A stretch of DNA of 64,000 bases from Salinisphaera aquimarina (GTDB taxonomy: Bacteria; Pseudomonadota; Gammaproteobacteria; Nevskiales; Salinisphaeraceae): contig NZ_JBHRSS010000001.1 of the NCBI RefSeq assembly GCF_042643355.1, forward strand, positions 310,001 to 374,000, in the 5' to 3' direction. This document shows positions 34,391 through 43,689 of this stretch, in pieces. Each line of letters opens with the position of its first letter. Position 1 is the first letter of the stretch. The notes under the pieces were generated by a model. It ran no database searches. It was not told the origin of the DNA and saw only the letters and a program-made list of their open reading frames with translations. The translations under genes and the position numbers were made by a program.

Positions 34391-34940
34391 GTGCGTGCTC
34401 ATGTGTCGGATCGGCCGCTACATGCCACCACGCCGGATGCTACTGCAGAGGGGCGGCATGACAAGCCATGGGTCGCAGGTGGATGGCATCACGACGCGGT
34501 CTAATGGGTGTTGGGGTCCGGCTGCGGTCAGCGTCGATACGCATCGGCTGTATCGCCTCGAAAGTCTTCCGACGGCGATCCTCCGATTACGGCCGCGGTA
34601 ATGCAGCTTCAGCCGTCGCGTGATACGAGTGCACGATCGATCAACCTGCGTCGGGCGAGACCAGGCAGCGCCGGCTCAGCCCTGGCGCAACGACCGAACA
34701 CGGTAGGTAGAGGATCGACAGACATACGCAGAGGCGCGCCGACGATTGCCGGCTCACCTGCGCCCTGACGTCCAGGGTAACGCGCATGGCGATTGGCGGG
34801 CTGGCCGTGGCCCGGATTGCGTGCCGGGCGGCGGTGTCGGCTCGGAGGGGCATGCTTGCGTCGGTGAAACACGCTGTGTCGGACTTACGGCCGTGCCGTC
34901 GGCCTATTCGGATGCAGGCGTAGCCGCTAATCTGCGAGGC
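34391..34940. other. 550-bp gene-free stretch
   Basis: No open frame here has gene-like composition, a ribosome site or recognisable protein content. It is bracketed by two terminators facing each other, so transcription is not expected from either neighbour. I see no repeat or structured RNA that I can name; decayed gene remnants cannot be excluded. Confidence 0.5.
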
Positions 34941-34968
34941 AAAAAAACCCGGCGCCAGGGCCGGGTTT
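34941..34968 (-). terminator. Rho-independent terminator of the periplasmic coiled-coil gene
   Basis: On the minus strand AAACCCGGC (34968-34960) pairs with GCCGGGTTT (34953-34945) and runs into a T tract (34947-34941). It lies 20 bp past the stop of the gene at 34989. Confidence 0.9.
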
Positions 34969-34988
34969 CATCGATCTCAGGTCGGCAA

Positions 34989-35555
34989 TCAGCCGTTGTT
35001 GCCCGACGGGTTGGGCATCGCGGCGCGCAGCTTGGTGCGCAGCGAGTCCATGTCGGTGAGCAGCTGGTCGGTCTTGCTGTCCTGTTTTTTCATGGCGGTG
35101 AGCGTGTCCGACTGCAGCTTCTTGCCGGCGGCCTGGATGTCCGGCTTCTGCAGCGCGGCGTCACGCGCCTTGACCATCTGCTGGCGCTCGGCCTGGAAGT
35201 CCTTCATGACGGCCTTGCGCTCGGAATCGCTCAGATCGCCGGACTGCAGCTTCTGCGCCATTTCCTCGACGCGCTGCTGGCCCTTGTCGACGTCGTAGCC
35301 CTGGTCCTGAACGGCCTTGCGAACCTGTTTTTCGAATTTCTCCTGCTCTGCGGCGAGCTTCGGATTGGCTGCAATCGTCTTTTTATGGATCTGCTGCAGC
35401 TGCGACGCCTTCTGGCGGTATTGCTGCATGAGCTGCTGGGCCTGCTGCTGATCGGCAGAACCGGTGTTGCTCTGAGCACTGGCAACGCTCGTCATGCCGC
35501 CGAATGTCAGGGCAGCGATGGCAATGGCCAGAATGGAAGTTGCGCGTTTGATCAT
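34989..35555 (-). CDS. Periplasmic coiled-coil protein of unknown function
   Basis: A 188-residue protein with a cleavable signal peptide (ATSILAIAIAALTFGGMTSVASAQ). The mature part is almost wholly helical and rich in Gln, Lys, Asp and Glu, with heptad-like spacing (QQLMQQYRQKASQLQQIHKK, then EKFEKQVRKAV). It is predicted to form coiled coils. Composition resembles small periplasmic chaperones such as Skp/OmpH and Spy-like proteins, but I see no specific signature. It is monocistronic with its own terminator. Confidence 0.7.
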   Translation of the reverse strand: MIKRATSILAIAIAALTFGGMTSVASAQSNTGSADQQQAQQLMQQYRQKASQLQQIHKKTIAANPKLAAEQEKFEKQVRKAVQDQGYDVDKGQQRVEEMAQKLQSGDLSDSERKAVMKDFQAERQQMVKARDAALQKPDIQAAGKKLQSDTLTAMKKQDSKTDQLLTDMDSLRTKLRAAMPNPSGNNG

Positions 35556-35687
35556 ATATAAATCCGTTGTGCGAATTTCGTGTGGACAGCTTCAGACAGT
35601 TGGTAAGCCTATCAGTGCCTCAGGATGGGCTCAAAAAACGCCAGATCAATGATTCGGGCACCGCAGCGGCTTGTTCCGGACCCGCGG

Positions 35688-36389
35688 TTATCGATTCGAC
35701 GCCAGTTTATCGGCTGCGCGGGTGGTTTCCGGCAGGCGATAGCGGGTCAGGGCGCGGCGCGTCCAGGCAATACCACTGTCTAGCGCTACACGATGCCCTG
35801 AAGAGATGAAAATAGGCTTAACGCCGACCCGCGAACGCAGAACCGCGCCGATGATGTCGTCCTTGTCGCGCAGCGGTGTCCACTGGCCGCGCCCGCTCGG
35901 CGCTTCATCATGGCTGCCCGTGAGGCGTTTCTTGGCCACGCCGATGGTCGGCAGGCCGGTGACCAGGCCCAGATGGGTGGCCACGCCCAGACGGCGGGGG
36001 TGCGCGATGCCGTGTCCGTCCACGAACACCAGGTCGGGACGTTGCGCGAGCTGGTCGAGTGCCGCCAGCGCGCCCGGGATTTCCCGAAAAGACAACAGGC
36101 CGGGGATATAGGGCATGCGCGTGGGCACCCGCACCAGGGCACGCTCTATGATCTCGAGGGTTTCGGCGTCGAGCACCACGGCCGCGGCGCGGGTCGTGCG
36201 GCCGCCGTCCTCGAAGCCGATATCGATACCGCCGAGTGTGGCGACCGGCCCGAAGTCGTCGTGGGTGACGATGTGCTGGGTGAGTTCGGCCTGAATAGCG
36301 CGGCAGCCGGGCGCGTCGTGGGGCCACGCGTGGGCGATGACGCGTTGACCGTGGCGGTTGGTACTGAAAGTCAGCGCGGATGCGCCCAC
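35688..36389 (-). CDS. nfi: Endonuclease V
   Basis: Cuts DNA one base 3' of deaminated bases (hypoxanthine), starting alternative excision repair. From GTG 36389 it is 233 residues, close to E. coli Nfi (223). The acidic active site is visible as GGIDIGFED (Asp56), SFREIPG (Glu103) and VDGHGIAHPRRLG (Asp124), and the wedge motif as RMPYIPG. GTAGGG lies 6 nt before the GTG. The frame stays open upstream across mntR but shows no homology there. It follows mntR by seven bases, so the two are co-transcribed. Confidence 0.92.
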   Translation of the reverse strand: MGASALTFSTNRHGQRVIAHAWPHDAPGCRAIQAELTQHIVTHDDFGPVATLGGIDIGFEDGGRTTRAAAVVLDAETLEIIERALVRVPTRMPYIPGLLSFREIPGALAALDQLAQRPDLVFVDGHGIAHPRRLGVATHLGLVTGLPTIGVAKKRLTGSHDEAPSGRGQWTPLRDKDDIIGAVLRSRVGVKPIFISSGHRVALDSGIAWTRRALTRYRLPETTRAADKLASNR

Positions 36390-36396
36390 GTGAACC

Positions 36397-36891
36397 CTAC
36401 TCGCCGGCAGCGCGTTCGCTGGCGTCGGCGAAACGACGCATGATATCGATGGTTTCGGCGCTGACGTGGTGTTCGACGCCTTCGGCATCCTTGCGCGCGG
36501 TGGCTTCCGAGACGCCGATGGCGCGCAGAAAACGCAACACCACGATATGCCGGTCGCGTGATTGCGCGGCCATGTTCTTGCCGGCATCGGTGAGAAAGAT
36601 CGAGCGATACGGCTCGCTGGTCACCAGCCCCGCCTCCGCCATGCGCCGGATCATCTTGCCCACCGTGGCCTGGGTCACGCCCATGCGCTGTGCCAGTTCG
36701 ACGGCCCGGGCTTCGCCCTTGGCATCGATGAGATCGGCGATCAGTTCGACGTAATCCTCGACCAGCTCGGTCTCGTGTGCCTTGCGCACATAGCTGTACT
36801 GGCGCGCGTGCACCTCCGGGTCGAGCAATTCGCCGGAGGTATCGCCGCGCAGCACATGATCGAGAGGATTGGCCGGGTTCGGTACGCTCAT
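36397..36891 (-). CDS. mntR: Manganese-responsive DtxR-family regulator MntR
   Basis: A 164-residue metalloregulator that represses Mn(II) uptake genes when manganese is plentiful. It has an N-terminal winged helix (about 45-105; GEARAVELAQRMGVTQATVGKMIRRM) and a dimerisation domain with DAEGVEHHVS (136-144) carrying the metal-binding Glu/His residues. The sequence follows the E. coli MntR pattern (DYVELI..., FLT, SRDRHIVV). Like that protein it lacks the SH3-like third domain. No Mn transporter gene is in the window. Confidence 0.9.
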   Translation of the reverse strand: MSVPNPANPLDHVLRGDTSGELLDPEVHARQYSYVRKAHETELVEDYVELIADLIDAKGEARAVELAQRMGVTQATVGKMIRRMAEAGLVTSEPYRSIFLTDAGKNMAAQSRDRHIVVLRFLRAIGVSEATARKDAEGVEHHVSAETIDIMRRFADASERAAGE

Positions 36892-36917
36892 GAATACGAT
36901 TATAACGCGTAACCGGC

Positions 36918-37748
36918 CTATTGCGTGGCCGGACGCAGCGCCCGGATCACCGGCTCGGTCGCCGGCCGGATACCGCGCCAGACGGCAAACGATTCGGCCG
37001 CCTGTTCGACGAGCATGCCGAGCCCGTCGCTGCAGCGCGTCACCCCCGCGGCGCGCGCCCAGCGCATGAACGGAGTGGGCGCGTCGGCATAGATCATGTC
37101 GTAGGCGGCGATGGCGTCGGCCACCAGGGTGTCCGCCAGGGGTGGCATCTCGCCGGCCAGGCCTGCCGAAATCGCATTGATGACGATATCCCACCCGCCG
37201 CTGGCCTCATCCAGCCCGCCGCCGCTGACCGGGCCCAGATCCGCGAAGTGAGTCGCCAGCTGCGTGGCCTTGTCCGGCGTGCGATTGAGCACACGCAGGG
37301 CGGCCGGTTGCCGGTCGAGTAGCACGGGTATCACGCCGCGCACCGCGCCGCCGGCGCCGAGGATGAGAATACGTGCGTCGCGGATATCCACCAGCAGACG
37401 GTCGTTGAGATCGTGCAACAGACCGGCGCCGTCGGTGTTGTCGCCGAGAATACGGCCATCGCCCTGCCGCGCCAGAGTGTTGACCGCGCCCGCGTGGCGC
37501 GCGCGGTCGGTGAGCGTGTCGGCGTATTCGGACGCTTGCTGCTTGAAGGGCAGGGTCACGTTCAGGCCCAGGCCGCCGTCGGCGAAGAAACGCGCCACGG
37601 TGGCTTCGAACGCATCGATCTCGGCCGGCAACCGAGCATAGACCAGCGACTGGCCGGTCTGAGCGGCAAAGGCGGCATGGATCTCCGGCGAGCGGCTGTG
37701 GGCCACGGGGTTGCCGATGACGGCATAGCGGTCGGGTTGATCGGACAT
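36918..37748 (-). CDS. aroE: Shikimate dehydrogenase
   Basis: NADP-dependent reduction of 3-dehydroshikimate to shikimate. 276 residues. The substrate domain has VIGNPVAHSRSP (10-21) and LNVTLPFK with the catalytic lysine near 69. The nucleotide domain has GAGGAVRGV near 130 and LNRTPDKA, whose NRT loop recognises NADP. The C-terminal GLGMLVEQAA is conserved. It lies 26 bp upstream of mntR on the same strand. Confidence 0.95.
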   Translation of the reverse strand: MSDQPDRYAVIGNPVAHSRSPEIHAAFAAQTGQSLVYARLPAEIDAFEATVARFFADGGLGLNVTLPFKQQASEYADTLTDRARHAGAVNTLARQGDGRILGDNTDGAGLLHDLNDRLLVDIRDARILILGAGGAVRGVIPVLLDRQPAALRVLNRTPDKATQLATHFADLGPVSGGGLDEASGGWDIVINAISAGLAGEMPPLADTLVADAIAAYDMIYADAPTPFMRWARAAGVTRCSDGLGMLVEQAAESFAVWRGIRPATEPVIRALRPATQ

Positions 37749-37796
37749 GGCTCGGTGTCGTTGGCGTGGTCGGGCTGAGGTAGGCGCCTGGCGCGC

Positions 37797-38846
37797 CTAG
37801 CTCGCGTAGTGCAGTGACGGCATGCCGCGCGCCTGCGGATCGAGGCAGGCACGCAGAACGTCGGCCACCGGAATATCGCGCATGCAGGCGTTGTGGCCGA
37901 GCGGGCAGACGCGCTCGCGGCACGGCGAGCAGGCCAGACCGAGCCAGAAGCGTGCTTCGGCGGGCGCCAGCGGCGGCGCGTAGTCGGGGTCGGTCGAGCC
38001 GTATATCGCGAGTACGCGCGGCGCGGCTGCCGCCGCCAGATGCATGACCCCCGTGTCGTTGCCCACGAAGGCGGTGGTCAGCGATGCCAGATCGGCGATG
38101 TCCGTGAGCGAGGTGCGCTCGCACAGATTGATGCCGTGCCGCGGTGCGGCGGCCGCAAGATCGCGGGCCAGATCGCAGTCGGGCGTGCTGCCGAAGATCC
38201 AGGTGGCGATGCCGCGCGTATCCAGTTCCGCGGCCAGGCGCGCGTAGTGGCTGGCCGGCCACTGCTTGGCGCCGCCGTAGGCCGCGCCGGGGGCGAAGCC
38301 GACGATCGGGCGCGCGCAGTCGAGTTCGAGGCGTTCGATCAGCGCCTGTCGATGGGGTTCGTCGATGGTGAGCTTCGGCAGGCACAGATCGCCGAGCGCG
38401 TCGCTGTCCTTTTCCAGGCCGAGCAGGGCGTAATGCTCGACCTTGCGCGGATAGCGCGCGCTGTCGATGCCGCGCACATCGTTGATCAGGCCGTAGCGCA
38501 GCTCGCCGCGCACGCCGGTACGCCGGGGAATACGGGCCAGCCACGGCACCAGCGCGGCCTTGGCGCTGCGCTGAAGCACGATCGCCTGATCGTAGCCGGT
38601 GTCGCGCAGGGCCGCGGCCGCCCGGCGGCGCTCCGCCAGCGCGAATTCGCCGTGGGCGATATTCATGATCACGGGATTGTCGATCTGAGGCATTCGCGCG
38701 ACCAGCGCTGCCGTGGAGGCCGGGGCCAGCACGTCGATGCGCGCCTGCGGCAGGCGTTCGCGCAAGCGCATGAACAGGCTCTGTGCCATCACCATGTCGC
38801 CGATCCAGCTGGGGCCGACGACCAGGATGCGCTCGGGCTCGCTCAT
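37797..38846 (-). CDS. waaF: ADP-heptose:LPS heptosyltransferase II
   Basis: Adds the second heptose of the LPS inner core. GT9 family, 349 residues. Seen: VVGPSWIGDMVMAQSL at the N-terminus, GFAPGAAYGGAKQWP near 185, VGNDTGVMHLAAA near 265 (the ADP-heptose site), and the C-terminal cysteine segment SPCRERVCPLGHNACM typical of WaaF. It opens the glycan locus; the GT4 genes run divergently from a 211-bp intergenic space. Confidence 0.93.
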   Translation of the reverse strand: MSEPERILVVGPSWIGDMVMAQSLFMRLRERLPQARIDVLAPASTAALVARMPQIDNPVIMNIAHGEFALAERRRAAAALRDTGYDQAIVLQRSAKAALVPWLARIPRRTGVRGELRYGLINDVRGIDSARYPRKVEHYALLGLEKDSDALGDLCLPKLTIDEPHRQALIERLELDCARPIVGFAPGAAYGGAKQWPASHYARLAAELDTRGIATWIFGSTPDCDLARDLAAAAPRHGINLCERTSLTDIADLASLTTAFVGNDTGVMHLAAAAAPRVLAIYGSTDPDYAPPLAPAEARFWLGLACSPCRERVCPLGHNACMRDIPVADVLRACLDPQARGMPSLHYAS

Positions 38847-39057
38847 CGCCGACGCCGCGGGATGTCGGGGCCGTAAATCAGGGCGAGATAGCGATCGGGT
38901 CGCCGTGGGCTGGCTTGAATATCGAAAATCATGCGCGGACGAAGGGTTCAGCAGGGGTTACAGCTTAACGTGTGTGGCCGCAGACGGGTCGCGCTGACGG
39001 CACCCGGCAAGCGGCATGACGTAAAGTAGCGCCTATCGTTTTTCGCCTTTATCGACG

Positions 39058-40299
39058 ATGGCCTCGTTGCACGACGACCCACCGATCCGGATTGCCCACT
39101 ACGTCAGCCTGAGCGGATTCGGGGGCGTCGAGCAGCAGTTTGCGGCCTTTGCCGCGCGAGCCGCGCGCATTGCGGATGTCCAGCAGAGCGTAGTCGCCTG
39201 TAGTAATCACGTGCACCCGCATCACGGCGCGGTGCTCGACGACATGGCGGACTGGCGCTTCGAAAAGAAGATCGGCTCGCTTCGGCTCGGGCATCGGCCG
39301 GCCGTCTTGCGGCGCATGCGCTACGCGTGGTTGGCGCGCCGTCTGGACCCGGATGTGGCATTGCTGTGGAATCGACTCGGCCAGCAGCAACGCGTGCTCG
39401 ACGCGCTAGGGCCACGTCGTTGCCTGTACTGGGAGCACGGCTCGGCTTGGCTTGCCGGTGAATCCCGGGCCAAGGCCGATACGTTGGCGCGGCTGCCGGC
39501 CGTGATCTGCAACTCGGTCGCGGCCAAGCGCATGCTGGAACTGCGCTGGAACTACGCCGGCGTCGCCCGGGTATGTCTCAACGGCATGCGCGCGCCCAGT
39601 ACGATCGCGCAGCCGCGGGCTCGGCCGAGCCATCGCGGCCTGCGTCTGGGCGTGGCCTGTCGGTTGGTGCCGATCAAGGCGACCTGTCTGGCCCTGCACG
39701 CGCTGGCGGCGCTGCGGGCCCGCGATCTCGATGCCACGCTGGTGATTGCCGGTGATGGCCCGCTGCGCGGGGCGCTGGAGGCGCAGGCGGTGGCCCTGGG
39801 TGTGCGCGAGCGGGTCGAGTTTCTCGGCGTGGTGCGCGACATGCCGGCGTTCTTTGCCGATATCGATATGCTGCTGCACCCGGCGCTGCGCGAACCGTTC
39901 GGGGTGGTCGCCGCCGAAGCCGGGGCGGCCGGTTGCCCGGTGATATGCACCGCCGTCGATGGCCTGCCGGAAGTGGTCGCGCACGGCGAAACCGGGTTGT
40001 GTGTGCCGGCCACCGCCGATCTGGCGCGCTATCGCGAACTGGGTGGCATCAGCGATGGTCTGCCGCCCGCGGTCTATGTGCCCGCGCGTGACCGCGTCGA
40101 GGCGCCGATGGTATGTGAGCCGCAGGCATTGGCGGATGCGGTCACCACGCTTTCTGAGGACCCCGCGCTGTACGCGCGCATGAGCGCGGCCGCCATCGAG
40201 CGCGTCGCCAAGCGTTTCGATTTCGATCGCCATGTCGATGAAGTGCTGGCAGCGGCGCGTGAATACGCCGCCACCGGGACTCTGGAAGCCTTGTCATGA
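39058..40299 (+). CDS. GT4 glycosyltransferase, tandem paralogue 1
   Basis: A 413-residue retaining GT-B enzyme. The N-terminal domain opens AHYVSLSGFGGVEQQF; the C-terminal nucleotide-sugar domain includes VIAGDGPLRGAL and the EX7E motif (Glu279, Glu287) in HPALREPFGVVAAEA. It is clearly related to the next gene: both carry RC-x-YWE-x-G, LAGE/FAGE-x-RAK and RMLELRW at matching places. Probable role: adding a core or outer-core LPS sugar. Its stop overlaps the next start (ATGA). Donor and acceptor unknown. Confidence 0.85.
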   Translation: MASLHDDPPIRIAHYVSLSGFGGVEQQFAAFAARAARIADVQQSVVACSNHVHPHHGAVLDDMADWRFEKKIGSLRLGHRPAVLRRMRYAWLARRLDPDVALLWNRLGQQQRVLDALGPRRCLYWEHGSAWLAGESRAKADTLARLPAVICNSVAAKRMLELRWNYAGVARVCLNGMRAPSTIAQPRARPSHRGLRLGVACRLVPIKATCLALHALAALRARDLDATLVIAGDGPLRGALEAQAVALGVRERVEFLGVVRDMPAFFADIDMLLHPALREPFGVVAAEAGAAGCPVICTAVDGLPEVVAHGETGLCVPATADLARYRELGGISDGLPPAVYVPARDRVEAPMVCEPQALADAVTTLSEDPALYARMSAAAIERVAKRFDFDRHVDEVLAAAREYAATGTLEALS

Positions 40300-41555
40300 G
40301 TGCATCGCCACTGCTGCATTACGTGAGCCTGGACGGCGCCGGCGGCGTGGAGCTGCAGTTCGTGGAGTTTCTGCATGCCGCGGCCCGGCTGACGCCGCTC
40401 GAGCACGCGGTGGTGGCCTGCGGGCATTCCATTCACCCATTGGTGCGCGATCGCCTGAACGCGGCGCGGGTACCGGTCGATTTCGAAAAATACGCCGGCC
40501 GCTTCAAGCTGCCCAAATGGCCCGCGGCGATCCGGGCCGCCCGCCAGCGCCGGCTGGTGACGCGTCACGACGCGGGCGCGGTGGTGATCTGGAATCGCCT
40601 GCGCGACAGCCTGGACACGCTGGCCGCTGCCGGGCCGGCGCGTTGTGTGTACTGGGAACGCGGGGCCAGCTGGTTCGCGGGCGAGACGCGCGCCAAGCGC
40701 GTTTTTATCGACGAAGTTCAGGCCGTGCTCTGCAATAGTTTTGCCGCCAGACGCATGCTCGAACTGCGCTGGGGCTATCGTGGTCAGATCCGGGTGGTGT
40801 CGAATGCGCTACGGCCGTCGCTGATGCCGGTCGATGCCGCGCCACGTTCGCTCGCGGACAAGGATATCGTAACGCTGGGGCTGGTCGCGCGGCTGCAATC
40901 GATCAAGGGCGTGGCGATCGCGATTCACGCCGTGGCGTTGCTGCGTGAGCGCGGCGTGCCGGTACGCCTGCGTATCGCCGGCGATGGCCCGGAACGCGAT
41001 GCGCTGACCGCGACCGCTGCGCGGCTCGGCCTGTCGGAACACGTGGTGTTCGAGGGCCTGGTGGCAGACATGGCCGGGTTTTATCGCGGCATCGATCTGC
41101 TGGTGCATCCGGCGCTGCGCGAGCCCTTCGGCCAGATCGCGGTCGAAGCCAACGCCTACGGCATACCGGCCATCGTGGCGGGCGTCGACGGGCTGGTAGA
41201 AGTCATCGAGCACGGCGTGACCGGCATCTGTGTGCCGCCGCGGCTGGCGCTTGCGGCCTATGCCAAGCTCGGTGGCAGCGATCACGATCTGCCGCCGTTC
41301 GTCTATGACCCGGCGCTGGATACGATCGCGACCCCGAAAATCATGGATCCCGGCGATCTGGCGGCCGCGATCGAGGGTCTGCTTGCCGACCCGGATCGTT
41401 ACCGGCGCATGAGTGAAAACGCGATTCAGGCGGTGTCGGCACGGTTTGCCTTCGATGTGCACGTCACAGCTGCGCTCGAGGCCATCACGGGCTTCGTCGA
41501 GTCGGGCTCGCTGGACAATGGTAGTCCGGCTTCGCAAACGGAAACGCGCGCATGA
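40296..41555 (+). CDS. GT4 glycosyltransferase, tandem paralogue 2
   Basis: A 419-residue GT-B enzyme, the tandem copy of the preceding gene (HYVSLDGAGGVELQF, CVYWERGASWFAGE, CNSFAARRMLELRWGY). The EX7E motif is Glu276/Glu284 in HPALREPFGQIAVEA. The N-terminal acceptor-binding half differs more between the copies than the C-terminal half, so the two probably add the same or similar sugar to different acceptors. That reading is inference. It overlaps both neighbours by four bases. Confidence 0.85.
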   Translation: MSASPLLHYVSLDGAGGVELQFVEFLHAAARLTPLEHAVVACGHSIHPLVRDRLNAARVPVDFEKYAGRFKLPKWPAAIRAARQRRLVTRHDAGAVVIWNRLRDSLDTLAAAGPARCVYWERGASWFAGETRAKRVFIDEVQAVLCNSFAARRMLELRWGYRGQIRVVSNALRPSLMPVDAAPRSLADKDIVTLGLVARLQSIKGVAIAIHAVALLRERGVPVRLRIAGDGPERDALTATAARLGLSEHVVFEGLVADMAGFYRGIDLLVHPALREPFGQIAVEANAYGIPAIVAGVDGLVEVIEHGVTGICVPPRLALAAYAKLGGSDHDLPPFVYDPALDTIATPKIMDPGDLAAAIEGLLADPDRYRRMSENAIQAVSARFAFDVHVTAALEAITGFVESGSLDNGSPASQTETRA

Positions 41556-42694
41556 GTGCACAAGGCAAACGCATCGCCATCGTCTTTCGCGGCATCGGCG
41601 ATATCGGCGGCACCAACAACACCATTGCCGATCATGCCCGGCATTTCACCAGCCGTGGCCATGCCGTCGACCTGATCGGCGAAAAGGTGCACAAGGGCGG
41701 CGTGACTCCGGACATGGGTCGCCCGGTGAAGATCTCGCGCGTGCCGTTGCTCAATCGCTACAAGTGGCGCTGGTTCGCCGCGCGCGCGGATCGCGCCGTG
41801 GCGGCAGGCGATTACGACTTCGTCGCCGGCCACGGCCATCATCTGCGTCAGCACGTGGTGTCGATGCACAACTGCCTGCATCTGGCGCATGAAATCATCC
41901 ATGGCTCGGCGCTGGACGCCCGCGGCGGCCTGGCCGAGATTCACGATCGCATGTTCGCCGCGGATCGTTTTGGCCTGTGTATCTGCAACTCGCGCCTGAT
42001 GCGTACCGATCTGGTCGATCGTTACGGCGTCGACGCGGCGCGTCTGCCGGTGATCTATCCGGGTTATCGACCGGCACAGTTCAATCGCGACGACCGCGCC
42101 CGTTATCGCGATACGGTGCGCGCAGAACTCGACTGCGGCGATGCCGTACTCATCGGCCTGGTGACATCCGGCGACTACGAGAAACGCGGACTGGATCTGC
42201 TGCTCGAAGCCTATGCGGGGCTCGACACGGACGATCGCGAGCGTACGCTGCTGTTGGTGCTCGGCAAGCAGGGCGGCTCGGGCCCGTTTCTGGACCAGGC
42301 GCGCGCCCTGGGCGTGGCCGACCGGCTGCGTTTCGTGGCCCATACCCGCGAGCCGCAGCGTTATTTTCATGCGCTGGATATTTGCGTGCATCCGGCCCGC
42401 ATCGAGGAGTTCGGCCAGAGCGTGCAGGAAGCCATGGCCTGCGGCGTGCCGGTGGTCACCAATCGCCGGGTCGGCGCGGTCGAGCTGCTGCCGCAGGGCC
42501 TGCAGAACGACACGCCGCCGGTAGCCGACGCGGCCAGCATCCGGGCAGGGCTCGCCGGGCTGATCGCGTCACCGCAGCGCCGTCAGGCGCTTGCCGAGAT
42601 CGGCTACGCCGCAGTCAGGGACAATACGCTCCAGACCAATCTCGAGCGAACGCTCGAGGTCTACGCGCGCGCCGGGCTCGATATCGCGCGCTAG
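41552..42694 (+). CDS. GT4 glycosyltransferase
   Basis: A 380-residue GT-B enzyme, third in the overlapping run, not a close copy of the other two. The N-terminus reads IAIVFRGIGDIGGTNNT and the C-terminal domain has VTSGDYEKRGLDLLLEA and the EX7E motif Glu285/Glu293 in PARIEEFGQSVQEAMACGVP. The KRG-x-D-x-LL pattern resembles LPS core glucosyltransferases such as WaaG. No membrane segment; it likely acts at the inner face of the cytoplasmic membrane. Confidence 0.85.
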   Translation: MSAQGKRIAIVFRGIGDIGGTNNTIADHARHFTSRGHAVDLIGEKVHKGGVTPDMGRPVKISRVPLLNRYKWRWFAARADRAVAAGDYDFVAGHGHHLRQHVVSMHNCLHLAHEIIHGSALDARGGLAEIHDRMFAADRFGLCICNSRLMRTDLVDRYGVDAARLPVIYPGYRPAQFNRDDRARYRDTVRAELDCGDAVLIGLVTSGDYEKRGLDLLLEAYAGLDTDDRERTLLLVLGKQGGSGPFLDQARALGVADRLRFVAHTREPQRYFHALDICVHPARIEEFGQSVQEAMACGVPVVTNRRVGAVELLPQGLQNDTPPVADAASIRAGLAGLIASPQRRQALAEIGYAAVRDNTLQTNLERTLEVYARAGLDIAR

Positions 42695-42785
42695 CGGGAA
42701 AGCCGGCGATGTGGCGTTGCCCGGAGGCGCCGACGGGGTGGGCCGCAGTGGATTTACCAGCGCGTTGACCCGCCCGGTCGATGCA

Positions 42786-43619
42786 TCAGGAAAAATCCAG
42801 CCGCTCGTCGGCCTGCGCGATACCCAGGACATCTTCCAGATAGTAGTGCAGGCGATCGTGGCCGAGCATGCGGTAGCGATGCCGGGTGATATGCACGAAG
42901 CAGGCGCGTCGTTGCTGGTCGATGGCGGGCTCGTCGGGAAACAGAATGCCGCCGTCCGGGAAATGGCCGATGGCGTGATCGTCGGCAATGGTCAGCAGCG
43001 CTTCCTGGTCCTGACGGAAACGACCGCTGGCCAGCTGCTGTCGCCATTGGCGGAACAGCGGTGCCGAGCGTGCCCGATCCATGAGGATGAGGCCGCCGTG
43101 CAGCGGCAGATTACGATCGCCCGGGTCGGGATAGAACAGCGTCGGCGTGTTCTCCTGCAAGGCGATCGCGTCGTCGAACCAGCGCTGGATCGGTTCGCCG
43201 CAGACGATATCGGCATCGACATAGAGAATCCGCCGGCAGGGCACCCAGTCGAACAGAAATGTCTTGCAGGTCTTGGCGACCATCTGGTGGCGTGTTCTGG
43301 CCACCTTCACCGGGGCGACGTTGTCGAGACCCGCGAACGCCTCGGGCTTTTCGGTCACGACATACACCGGGCCGTGGTAGGTACCGGTATCGCGCAGGCT
43401 CTGGATGAGGATACGGCTCCAGCGATGAAACTTGCCGCCGAGTGCGATTAGCGCAATCCCGAAATCGGGAAAGTTCGGGTCCTCGGTACATTCGGGGGTG
43501 TGGCTGGTGGCGCGGATCAGCGCCGTGGGCAGACGCCAGCGCCAGTAGCGCTTGCGCTGTTTCATCACTTTCTTGCGCGACAGCACCGGGATCGAGCTGC
43601 GAACGTCGGGATCAGGCAT
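42786..43619 (-). CDS. DXD-type glycosyltransferase-like protein, paralogue A
   Basis: A 277-residue protein with a GT8-like GT-A pattern: IALIALGGKFHRWSRILIQSL, a strand-loop GPVYVVTE, then the metal-binding YVDADIV (Asp135, Asp137), and LHGGLILMDR, where family members contact the sugar. The N-terminal 30 residues are strongly basic. It is a paralogue of the gene at 54882 (GDKYADWCLTMITSL, GPIYVITD, YLDSDLV, YHGGVVLID). The ATG has AAGGA 7 nt upstream. It converges on the GT4 run. Donor unknown. Confidence 0.75.
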   Translation of the reverse strand: MPDPDVRSSIPVLSRKKVMKQRKRYWRWRLPTALIRATSHTPECTEDPNFPDFGIALIALGGKFHRWSRILIQSLRDTGTYHGPVYVVTEKPEAFAGLDNVAPVKVARTRHQMVAKTCKTFLFDWVPCRRILYVDADIVCGEPIQRWFDDAIALQENTPTLFYPDPGDRNLPLHGGLILMDRARSAPLFRQWRQQLASGRFRQDQEALLTIADDHAIGHFPDGGILFPDEPAIDQQRRACFVHITRHRYRMLGHDRLHYYLEDVLGIAQADERLDFS

Positions 43620-43689
43620 CTATCTTCCTTGAAGTCATCGGTGGGTGAGCACCGTTTCTGCATTAGCGGCGCTGGCACCGCGCGAGCGA

